Below are positions 1 to 6,452 of a stretch of 22,977 nt of DNA, piece after piece. Every line of letters begins with the position of its first letter. The stretch's first letter is position 1. The notes under the pieces are model-generated. The model was not told where the DNA came from. It searched no databases and saw only the letters and a list, made by a program, of their open reading frames with translations. The stretch is taken from positions 1 through 22,977 of the forward strand of contig JAHFIE010000008.1 in the NCBI GenBank assembly GCA_023246565.1, read 5' to 3'. A program made the position numbers and the translations under genes. This DNA comes from Candidatus Magasanikiibacteriota bacterium (lineage in GTDB: Bacteria > Patescibacteriota > Patescibacteriia > Magasanikbacterales > UBA922).

Positions 1-443
1 TCGAGCTCATCGATATGAGTGACAATAAATGACGCAAAATAAATTACTTTTTCAAGCGCCTGGATGGAAAGATCAAGAACCAAACCAAGACGAGACGGAA
101 TCGTTCGTAAAAACCAAATATGGGATACGGGTGTTGATAATTCAATATGCCCCATTCGTTCACGACGCACCAAAGAATGCGTCACTTCCACACCACACTT
201 ATCACAAACAATGCCTTTGTAGCGAATCTTTTTATATTTACCGCAATAACATTCCCAATCTTTTGTTGGGCCAAAAACCTCTTCAGCAAAGAGGCCACCT
301 TTTTCTGGTTTTTGCGTTCGATAATTAATGGTTTCTGGTTTATACACTTCACCATGTGACCACTGACGAATAACTTCTGGTGAAGCAACCTTGAGACGCA
401 GTGATTCAAAATTAGGTGCGTTCGGAGGTGTATGAGGATTCAT
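1..443 (-). CDS. rpoC: DNA-directed RNA polymerase subunit beta' (N-terminal part; runs off the window)
   Basis: This is the first ~147 residues of the beta' subunit; the rest lies beyond base 1. The chain begins MNPHTPPNAPNFESLRLKVA and contains the zinc-ribbon pattern WECYCGKYKKIRYKG followed by CDKCGVEV, giving the four cysteines expected near the beta' N-terminus. It continues with RRERMGHIELSTPVSHIWF, a highly conserved beta' segment. The ATG at 443-441 lies 26 bases after the rpoB stop, so rpoB and rpoC are one transcription unit as in nearly all bacteria. No clear Shine-Dalgarno precedes the ATG. The subunit forms the active-site cleft of RNA polymerase with beta. Identification is secure; nothing about the catalytic NADFDGD region can be judged because it is outside the window. 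Confidence 0.97.
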   Translation of the reverse strand, partial: MNPHTPPNAPNFESLRLKVASPEVIRQWSHGEVYKPETINYRTQKPEKGGLFAEEVFGPTKDWECYCGKYKKIRYKGIVCDKCGVEVTHSLVRRERMGHIELSTPVSHIWFLRTIPSRLGLVLDLSIQALEKVIYFASFIVTHIDEL

Positions 444-469
444 AGGATTCTTCTAATAAGAGATGAGTA

Positions 470-3400
470 TTATTGAGGATTCTCATCAGGGGAAGTTTTT
501 GGATCAACTGCAGGTTTTTCTTCTTCAGATTCTCTCGGTTCGACGATTCCGGGAAGTGCTGCTGAAAGACTGGTTTCCAAATTACCTTGTAATTCAACAT
601 CAAGTGCCAAACCTTTTAATTCACGCACCAAAACATTAAATGATTCTGGTAAATTAATCTTGGTAATTTGTTCACCTTTAATAATTGCTTCGTAAGCTTT
701 TGCACGACCAGGTACGTCATCAGATTTAATGGTAAGAATTTCTTGGAGCGTGTGAGCTGCGCCATAAGCTTCAAGCGCCCAAACTTCCATTTCACCAAAA
801 CGCTGACCACCAAATTGAGCTTTTCCTCCGAGTGGTTGTTGGGTAATTAAACTATATGGACCAATAGACCGCTGGTGAATTTTATCTTCCACCATGTGAT
901 TTAATTTCAGCATGTAGTTATACCCAACCGTAGTTTTATTATCATAGGGTTCACCCGTTCGTCCATCATAGAGTTGTGATTGTCCACCAACGGGCAAGCC
1001 AGCCTTTTCCAATTCTTCGGAAATTTGTTCTTCAGTAATACCGTTTAAAACTGGAGTGGCGGCCCGATATCCCATGGCATTTGCGGCTAACCCAAGATGG
1101 TTTTCCAAAAGCTGACCCAAGTTCATACGAGAGATTACACCTAATGGAGACAAAATAATGTCCACCGGTGTACCATCAGCCAAAAATGGCATGTCTTCAA
1201 TGGGAACGACTCGAGAAATCACACCTTTGTTACCATGACGGCCAGCCATTTTATCACCAACCTGTACTTTACGCATGTCAGCTACCGTAACTTGCACTTG
1301 TTTAATAACACCAGGTTGTAATTTATCACCAGCATCAGCAGAAAATACCTTTACATCAATTACTTTTCCATGTTCACCATGTTCCAAATATAAGGAAGAG
1401 TCACGCACATCACGTGCTTTTTCACCAAAGATGGCGCGGAGTAATCGCTCTTCTGGAGTTAATTCAGTTTCACCTTTTGGTGTAATTTTACCAACAAGAA
1501 TATCACCGGAATGAACTTCGGCTCCAATCCGTACAATTCCTTCTGAATCTAAATTTTTTAATTTTTCTTCACTAACATTCGGGATATCGCTCGTAACAAC
1601 TTCAGGTCCAAGTTTGGTTTCGCGTACATCAGTTGTGTAGTGTTCAATCTGAATTGATGTATAACGATCATGTTCAACCAAACGTTCAGAAATAATAATA
1701 GCATCTTCGTAATTAAAGCCATCCCAAACCATGTATGCCACGAGCACATTTTGACCAAGAGCCAATTCACCATCTTTAATTGAAGGACCATCACACAGTG
1801 GCTGACCTTTTTTTACTTTTTCTCCCAAGGTCACGGTTGGACTTTGATTAATACAACTAGAAGCATTTGAACGAATAAATTTATGAAAATGATAGGTATA
1901 TACTTTTCCTTTTCTACCCGTAATTTCAATATGATTCGCGTCAACAGCAGTGACTTCACCATCTTCTTCAGCAGTTATCACATAACCACTACTCAAAGCA
2001 GCAGCTTTTTCCATGCCCGTTCCTACCAAAGGTGGATCGGCTTTAATACAAGGAACACTCTGGCGTTGCATGTTTGTTCCCATGAGAGCACGCGTAGCAT
2101 CATCATGTTCCAAAAATGGAATCAAACTTGTTGCCACACTCAAAATTTGATTTGAAGCAACATCAATATAATCAATGTCATTGACATCAGCAATAGCTGG
2201 CTGACCATGTACACGAGCTGGTACTTTACCCGCTACCAAATACCCATGTTCAGCAGGAGTTTTGGCACTTGTTGTGGTAACTCGTTCTTCTTCAAAAGAA
2301 TTAAGGTATACAATTTCAGAAGATAAACGTGGGCGAACCAAAACCTCTTTTATTTCTTTTTTACTGGCTAATTTTTTTGCCAAATCACTGGTAATTGTTT
2401 CACCAGCTTTTATAACACCAGCAATATCTTCTCGGACAATTTCACCTTCAGTAAATTGAGGATCATTCGCAACCGATCGAATCACACGACGATACGGTGT
2501 TTCCAAGAAACCATAGCTATTCATACGCGCAAACGCGGCCAAATGTCCAACCAAACCAATGTTCGGACCTTCTGGAGTAGCAATCGGACAAATACGACCA
2601 TAATGGGTACTATGTACGTCGCGAACCTCAAAGCCAGCACGATCACGAGAAAGACCACCAGGACCAAGCGCAGAAACACGACGTTTATGTTCAAGTTCAG
2701 CCAAAGGATTAACTTGATCCATGAATTGAGACAACTGCGAACTCATGAAAAATTCTCGAATAACACTAATAACCGGCCGTGCGTTAATAAGTTTATTCGG
2801 TACAATACTATCAATTTCCATGGTACTCATGCGATCTTTGATAATACGTTCCATGCGGGCAAGACCAATGCGGAAACGATTTTGTACCAATTCTCCAACT
2901 GCGCGCACGCGACGATTACCAAGGTGATCAATATCATCAGGAATTTCTTGACTCACATTTAATCGCACGACTTCTTTTAAAACCAAAAGGATTTTTTCCA
3001 GAGAAAGAACACGATGATCTTTGGTATCAAAATCAACAGTCTGCAGACCTAGATTAAATTTCGTACTAAATTTATACACGCCAACTTTGCCTAAATCGTA
3101 CCGATCAAAATTGAAAAACATGGCATGAATTAAACTTTTGGCATTATCCGCGGTTGCTAAATCACCGGGACGAATGCGACGGTAGACTTCAATAAGACCT
3201 TCTTCTTCACTTGAAGCTGCGTCTTTCTTCAATGTTTCTTCAATATAATCAATATTGGGATGAATATTGACTTCTTTGAATGCTTCACGAATTCCATCGT
3301 CAGTTGATAAACCAAACGCGCGCAAGAGTGATGTTGCAGCAACTTTACGTTTTCGGTCAACTTTTACCCAAATTACATTATTTTGATCAGTCTCAACTTC

Positions 3401-3943
3401 AATCCAGGCACCACGATTCGGAATAATTTTAGCACCATAAAAACGACGACCACGAAGCGTGTCAGCTGTAAAAAATGCTCCAGGACTGCGAATAAGTTGC
3501 GAAACAACGACACGTTCAATACCGTTTATCATAAAGGTACCGCGATCAGTCATGAGTGGTACATCTCCCAAATAAATTTCTTGTTTGTTTGATTTTCCCG
3601 TTCGTTTATTGACCAATTTTACTTGAACGCGCAAAGGAGCTTCGTACGTAATATTTTTATTGCGGCAATGAACTTCATCAAATTTTGCTTCATCCAAATA
3701 ATATTCCTCGAAATATAATTCCAAATCACGCCCGGTAAAATCACTGATCGGTGAAACTTCATCAAATAATTCTCGAACACCTTCTTTTAAAAACCATGCG
3801 TATGATGTTTTCTGTACTTCAATCAAATCCGGAATTTCAACTGCATCGCGAATATCAGTAAAAAATTTCCGTTCACGTTCTTTCAATGGTTGGCGCCGGT
3901 AGATTGGATGTGTTGTCTCTTTTGGCGTTATCTCTCGGGACAT
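470..3943 (-). CDS. rpoB: DNA-directed RNA polymerase subunit beta
   Basis: A complete beta subunit of 1157 residues from the ATG at 3943-3941 (MSREITPKETTHPIYRR). An in-frame TTG at 4021 would add 26 residues (MPFITGKTYPYPPSY...), but that stretch does not look like a beta N-terminus and lies in the leader, so the ATG was chosen. Seen directly: the rifampicin-pocket segment SQLSQFMDQVNPLAELEHKR around residues 401-420, the conserved GPGGLSRDRAGFEVRDVH, CPIATPEGPNIGL, and the C-terminal GGKAQFGGQRFGEMEVWALE that contacts beta'. Length fits the compact beta subunits lacking the long lineage-specific insertions of Proteobacteria. The acidic C-terminal tail (EPRESEEEKPAVDPK) is variable in the family. 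In the rifampicin cluster the positions equal to E. coli N518 and S522 are Val and Ala. The gene is followed by rpoC after 26 bases; the gene directly upstream is not rplL. Confidence 0.98.
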   Translation of the reverse strand: MSREITPKETTHPIYRRQPLKERERKFFTDIRDAVEIPDLIEVQKTSYAWFLKEGVRELFDEVSPISDFTGRDLELYFEEYYLDEAKFDEVHCRNKNITYEAPLRVQVKLVNKRTGKSNKQEIYLGDVPLMTDRGTFMINGIERVVVSQLIRSPGAFFTADTLRGRRFYGAKIIPNRGAWIEVETDQNNVIWVKVDRKRKVAATSLLRAFGLSTDDGIREAFKEVNIHPNIDYIEETLKKDAASSEEEGLIEVYRRIRPGDLATADNAKSLIHAMFFNFDRYDLGKVGVYKFSTKFNLGLQTVDFDTKDHRVLSLEKILLVLKEVVRLNVSQEIPDDIDHLGNRRVRAVGELVQNRFRIGLARMERIIKDRMSTMEIDSIVPNKLINARPVISVIREFFMSSQLSQFMDQVNPLAELEHKRRVSALGPGGLSRDRAGFEVRDVHSTHYGRICPIATPEGPNIGLVGHLAAFARMNSYGFLETPYRRVIRSVANDPQFTEGEIVREDIAGVIKAGETITSDLAKKLASKKEIKEVLVRPRLSSEIVYLNSFEEERVTTTSAKTPAEHGYLVAGKVPARVHGQPAIADVNDIDYIDVASNQILSVATSLIPFLEHDDATRALMGTNMQRQSVPCIKADPPLVGTGMEKAAALSSGYVITAEEDGEVTAVDANHIEITGRKGKVYTYHFHKFIRSNASSCINQSPTVTLGEKVKKGQPLCDGPSIKDGELALGQNVLVAYMVWDGFNYEDAIIISERLVEHDRYTSIQIEHYTTDVRETKLGPEVVTSDIPNVSEEKLKNLDSEGIVRIGAEVHSGDILVGKITPKGETELTPEERLLRAIFGEKARDVRDSSLYLEHGEHGKVIDVKVFSADAGDKLQPGVIKQVQVTVADMRKVQVGDKMAGRHGNKGVISRVVPIEDMPFLADGTPVDIILSPLGVISRMNLGQLLENHLGLAANAMGYRAATPVLNGITEEQISEELEKAGLPVGGQSQLYDGRTGEPYDNKTTVGYNYMLKLNHMVEDKIHQRSIGPYSLITQQPLGGKAQFGGQRFGEMEVWALEAYGAAHTLQEILTIKSDDVPGRAKAYEAIIKGEQITKINLPESFNVLVRELKGLALDVELQGNLETSLSAALPGIVEPRESEEEKPAVDPKTSPDENPQ

Positions 3944-4129
3944 ATGGTGAAGAGCGTAAAAAACAAAAAATTCCTTGTAGGAAGGAGGGTATGGGTATGT
4001 TTTACCAGTTATGAAGGGCAATCATGGAGGTCTCGTGAGATACCGGACTAAGGTGGCAGACGCTCATAGCCAGTTTTTTCTCTAAAATAACGAAAATTGA
4101 CGGCCTCTTGAATATGACGAATCTATAGC
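3944..4129 (-). promoter_or_regulatory. Long rpoB mRNA leader with a mini-ORF and a T-tracted hairpin
   Basis: Between the predicted transcription start and the rpoB ATG lies a leader of about 185 nt. It contains a seven-codon reading frame (ATG at 4025, MIALHNW then TAA). Nearer rpoB is a small hairpin, TTCCT-ACA-AGGAA (3983-3971), followed on the minus strand by TTTTTTGTTTTTT, an arrangement like a weak intrinsic terminator just upstream of rpoB. The five-base-pair stem is weak, so an attenuation role is only a suggestion. No known leader family (for example an L10 leader) was recognised. Confidence 0.35.
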
Positions 4130-4135
4130 GAGATA

Positions 4136-4164
4136 ATCATACTCGAATTTATAGGGTCTGTCAA
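4136..4164 (-). promoter_or_regulatory. rpoBC promoter, sigma-70 type
   Basis: On the minus strand a perfect -35 TTGACA (4164-4159) is followed after exactly 17 bases by TATGAT (4141-4136), one mismatch from the consensus -10. Transcription would start near 4129, giving a leader of about 185 nt before the rpoB ATG. A second TTGACA lies about 30 bases upstream (near 4194-4189) but has no good -10. This is the best-matching promoter seen in the window, fitting a highly expressed polymerase operon. Function is inferred from motif and position. Confidence 0.8.
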
Positions 4165-4363
4165 GCAAGAACCAAATGAATAATTTTTGTCAAGATAATG
4201 TAATTTTTTGGCTAAAATATAATATTTTATAGAATTCCGATCAAAAGACATCTTTAAATTTTAGTCATCCTATGGTTTTATCCACAGTTGATCAAAAAAA
4301 TGAATCTTTGAGATTAGAAAATTTAAAAAATATGATTATGGCAAACTTCGATTAAGCTTAGGA

Positions 4364-4435
4364 AATCAAAATGAAACTATGTTTTTTGACCGTCGGGTAA
4401 CCTGGCAGATCAAAAAACATAGTTTCATTTTGATT
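4364..4435. repeat. 26-bp perfect inverted repeat (long hairpin)
   Basis: Bases 4364-4389 (starting AATCAAAATGAAACTATG) and 4410-4435 are perfect reverse complements over 26 positions, separated by a 20-base GC-richer loop (4390-4409, beginning CCGTCGGG). It lies in the non-coding AT-rich stretch 4165-4480 between the rpoB promoter and a terminator. Transcribed from either strand it would fold into a very stable hairpin. It has no T-tract directly after the stem, so it is not a typical intrinsic terminator. It may be a miniature mobile element or the relic of one. The rest of 4165-4363 holds no gene; it contains a perfect DnaA-box nonamer, TTATCCACA, at 4278-4286, and GATCAAAA occurs at 4239, 4290 and 4408. 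Confidence 0.75.
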
Positions 4436-4480
4436 GGTGTTAATAAAGTTTATTAATTTTGAATAATAAATTTTGTAAAC

Positions 4481-4504
4481 AAAAAAAAACGCATCAACGC
4501 GTTT
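4481..4504 (-). terminator. Intrinsic terminator, minus strand
   Basis: Read on the minus strand, AAACGC (4504-4499), a six-base loop and GCGTTT (4492-4487) form a stem, followed by an unbroken T-run to 4481. It lies just beyond the stop codon of the truncated transporter frame (4503-4505) and isolates the rpoB promoter region from upstream minus-strand transcription. It may originally have served the 4994-6339 operon as a second terminator. Confidence 0.7.
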
Positions 4505-4793
4505 ATAAAAAGGTATTTGGCGTGTCACTCTCGGTCATGAGGATGGTCCCGAACTGTGCCATGTCCACGCCGAGGCCGCCTTTCGAGATGGGATCCTTGG
4601 CGTAGAGCGTTGCCACGGCCTTCACGCCGTAGTAGGCGAGACGCTCGATCATCTCCATCCCACCGACGACCCAGAAGACGTACCCGAGGCTGGCGATCAC
4701 GGCCCAGAGGCCGAGTTTCGTCCCCCCGGATTCTCCGGTGGACTGAGGCGGCAGACGGTGAAGACCGCCGCGGTCCTGTTCATTAAAACTCAC
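4503..4793 (-). pseudogene. Truncated POT/PTR2-family peptide transporter, N-terminal fragment only
   Basis: The frame starts at GTG 4793-4791, preceded by GGAGG (4803-4799) at five bases, a canonical ribosome site. The chain has a polar N-terminus, then LGLWAVIASLGYVFWVVGGM and EMIERLAYYGVKAVATLY. The E-x-x-E-R-x-x-[FY]-Y-G pattern marks the first membrane helix of proton-coupled oligopeptide transporters (POT/PTR2, major facilitator superfamily). The conserved part continues to FGTILMT and then stops exactly at the inverted repeat; the remaining codons (ESDTPNTFL) come from the repeat and host flank, ending at TAA 4503. A full POT protein has about 12-14 helices and 450-600 residues, so only about one sixth is present and it cannot transport. 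GC-rich codon use differs sharply from neighbours. The family call rests on a short motif but is fairly firm. Confidence 0.6.
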
Positions 4794-4838
4794 GGGAACC
4801 TCCGAAACAGTTGAAGAAATCCTAGCAGAGAGTGACAC
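4522..4838. mobile_element. GC-rich foreign segment bounded by 11-bp inverted repeats
   Basis: GTGTCACTCTC at 4522-4532 is repeated exactly in inverted orientation as GAGAGTGACAC at 4828-4838, delimiting 317 bases. The inside is much richer in GC (about 60% by eye) than the flanks (below 40%) and holds the start of a peptide-transporter gene but no transposase. GC-richer sequence continues to about 4910 and includes the odd palindrome CCGCATCATGCGG (4860-4872) and CTGCTAG (4907-4913), which mirrors CTAGCAG (4822-4828) just inside the repeat. Subterminal palindromes like these recall ends recognised by Y1/REP-type single-strand transposases, but that is inference. The segment lies between two minus-strand terminators (4938-4964 and 4481-4504), so it disrupts no gene. 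A chimeric assembly is an alternative that cannot be excluded from sequence alone. Confidence 0.5.
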
Positions 4839-4937
4839 CTGTCCCCCTCTAATCAATGCACCGCATCATGCGGCAACACATCCACTTGAGATGGACATGT
4901 GAATCCCTGCTAGAAATTAAAATGTAAAGAACAGTAA

Positions 4938-4964
4938 CAAAAGAATGGCATAAACAGCCATTCT
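4938..4964 (-). terminator. Intrinsic terminator of the 4994-6339 operon
   Basis: On the minus strand AGAATGGC (4964-4957), a seven-base loop and GCCATTCT (4949-4942) form an eight-base-pair stem followed by TTTG (4941-4938). It lies 30 bases after the stop codon at 4994, the right place to end the two-gene minus-strand operon. Confidence 0.75.
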
Positions 4965-4993
4965 CGTCAATATAATTAGACAAAAAAGTCTCC

Positions 4994-5254
4994 TTAGTTT
5001 GCCCCCAGTTCTTCAAGAACCGATATCCATTCCTGACTTTCATCAAGATACTTAGTAGCAGAACCAGGTGTCGTTGTTGCAGAATCATCTGTTGCAGTAG
5101 TGCTCGTAACTTCAGAAGCCATCTCACTGGTTTGTATTGTTTCCAAATTATTTGTTGGTTGTGTTTCGCTACCAGTAAATTTCTGTGTCCAATACAAGGC
5201 TAAACCCAACACTACGATTAAAAAAATACCAGAGATAATAAAAAAATTTCTCAT
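4994..5254 (-). CDS. Small membrane-anchored or secreted protein, function unknown
   Basis: An 86-residue protein with one N-terminal hydrophobic segment (residues ~5-22, FFIISGIFLIVVLGLALYW), followed by a Thr/Ser-rich low-complexity stretch (about residues 30-68) and an acidic tail ending EWISVLEELGAN. The hydrophobic segment has no clear signal-peptidase site, so a single-pass anchor with an outward tail is more likely than full secretion. Its ATG overlaps the TGA of the upstream gene (ATGA at 5254-5251), showing translational coupling in a two-gene operon. No family recognised. It may act with the TSP1-like protein at the cell surface, but this is inferred from position only. Confidence 0.75.
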   Translation of the reverse strand: MRNFFIISGIFLIVVLGLALYWTQKFTGSETQPTNNLETIQTSEMASEVTSTTATDDSATTTPGSATKYLDESQEWISVLEELGAN

Positions 5255-6339
5255 AAAAGCTTACCATTAAATACAACCCACTGTTTTTTTGCTTCTTCAA
5301 TAATGCGTTTCCAATCCTTGATATGTTCTGCTTTTTCCAGTTCGATTTTTTTACTCTCAATAAAAACTTCAAAATCCACCACATTCTCAAGTGATACTTT
5401 TCCCTTGGTCAACAAGGCTTCTGCCTCGACTTCCAATTCATACAGATTAAACAAAATAAGATGTTCTACCTTTTCTTTGAGCTCATTTGCACAATTATAC
5501 TGTGCCATGGCATTACCAAGCGAAAAACACTTATTTTTTTCTTCAATTAAATCCCCAATTTTGATGACATCTCGCGTGCATCGCTGTCGTCCTTCGCCGA
5601 ACGGCATTTGCCAGCAAGTCCCGAATGATTGGTACAAAGCAATACAGGCTTTTTTATCTGCCCATTCGCCTTCAGCTTTGCAATACTCTGGAAAATAAAG
5701 AATCGAAAATTCTTTTTTCATTTCATTCGACGTCAATTTTAACCGGCACGAAATACGATCTTTAATCGTTTCGAACTGGCCACATTTAAGACCCGCACAA
5801 ACTTGATCTTGATCTAATTTTGGTTTTGGTGCTCCGACACAAACCTTCGTTACTTTACAGGTGCGAGTTTGGTGACCATTTTCTTGACATTGACTCCACG
5901 GACTACACGTGACTTCTGATTCAGAACAATTTTTAATTGATTTTTCTGATGGGGATGATTCGGAATTAACGGCCGAAGTGGCTGGTTTATTTTTTATTGG
6001 TTCTAAAGACTCTCCTGGTTGGGTTCCTGATTGTAGGCTTGGTTCTGGTTTTGGTGTTGCTGCCGGTGGTGTACAATTTTGTGTTTCTGGAGGTTGGAGA
6101 GTTTGAGTAGTAGGACAATTAAAACTCAATGAACAAGTTCGTGTTTGTTTACCTTCAGAACTACAAACATCCCAATCTGAACACGTCCAAGTATCAACGG
6201 TACAAGATGGTGGTGGCGGAGTTTCGCTGCCACCACCTCCCCCACCGCCTCCTGCTGCAAACGCGGTCGCGGTTGAAACTAGACCGATCATGAGTAATAA
6301 CCAAAAATTTAATTTTCTAAAACGATAAAAAAAATGCAT
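5251..6339 (-). CDS. Secreted protein with two thrombospondin-type-1-like Cys/Trp motifs
   Basis: A 362-residue protein with a signal peptide (MHFFYRFRKLNFWLLLMIGL, cleavage probably after AFA, residue ~29), a poly-Gly stretch and a Pro-rich segment. Two similar motifs follow: WTCSDWDVCSSEGKQTRTC (about residues 52-70) and VTCSPWSQCQENGHQTRTC (about 143-162). Both have the W/T-C-S-x-W-x-x-C-x-x-x-G-x-Q-x-R-x-C pattern of thrombospondin type 1-like repeats, which in other proteins mediate adhesion. They are joined by a Ser/Pro/Lys-rich linker. The C-terminal ~165 residues are cysteine-containing and mostly charged and helical (ending KIIEEAKKQWVVFNGKLL-like), with no recognised family. The start ATG is 26 bases after an extended -10 box. 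It likely acts outside the membrane in surface attachment or envelope structure; that role is inference. Confidence 0.8.
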   Translation of the reverse strand: MHFFYRFRKLNFWLLLMIGLVSTATAFAAGGGGGGGGSETPPPPSCTVDTWTCSDWDVCSSEGKQTRTCSLSFNCPTTQTLQPPETQNCTPPAATPKPEPSLQSGTQPGESLEPIKNKPATSAVNSESSPSEKSIKNCSESEVTCSPWSQCQENGHQTRTCKVTKVCVGAPKPKLDQDQVCAGLKCGQFETIKDRISCRLKLTSNEMKKEFSILYFPEYCKAEGEWADKKACIALYQSFGTCWQMPFGEGRQRCTRDVIKIGDLIEEKNKCFSLGNAMAQYNCANELKEKVEHLILFNLYELEVEAEALLTKGKVSLENVVDFEVFIESKKIELEKAEHIKDWKRIIEEAKKQWVVFNGKLL

Positions 6340-6365
6340 AATTAAAGATAGTTACTATTGAAATT

Positions 6366-6371
6366 ATCATA
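6366..6371 (-). promoter_or_regulatory. Extended -10 promoter for the 6339-4994 operon
   Basis: On the minus strand TGGTATGAT contains TATGAT (6371-6366) preceded by TGG, an extended -10. The -35 region 17 bases upstream (TGTCAT) is weak. The start ATG at 6339 lies 26 bases further. It lies in the 113-base divergent region shared with ftsK. Confidence 0.5.
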
Positions 6372-6400
6372 CCATGGAATAAAATTGGATGACAGTTTTT

Positions 6401-6429
6401 TTGTGCGAAAAAACATGATACACTATATC
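6401..6429 (+). promoter_or_regulatory. Probable ftsK operon promoter
   Basis: TTGTGC (6401-6406) and TATATC (6424-6429) are 17 bases apart; alternatively TGATACACT (6416-6424) is an extended -10. The ftsK ATG at 6453 follows within about 25 bases. The two readings overlap and cannot be separated by eye. No Shine-Dalgarno precedes the ATG. Confidence 0.4.
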
Positions 6430-6452
6430 CATCATTTCATCTTCTTGAACGT

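Noticed and set aside
3944..4021. TTG start at 4021 for rpoB giving a 26-residue extension
   Set aside because: The extension has no resemblance to a beta-subunit N-terminus and lies in the leader; the ATG at 3943 gives a typical start.
4556..4786. Plus-strand Arg-rich reading frame over the GC-rich segment
   Set aside because: It is the antisense of the POT fragment; Arg/Pro-rich antisense frames are normal in GC-rich coding DNA.
5251..5254. Possible recoding of TGA as glycine, as in some Patescibacteria
   Set aside because: TGA at 5251-5253 acts as a stop in an ATGA overlap with a sensible downstream gene, and no gene needs TGA read-through.
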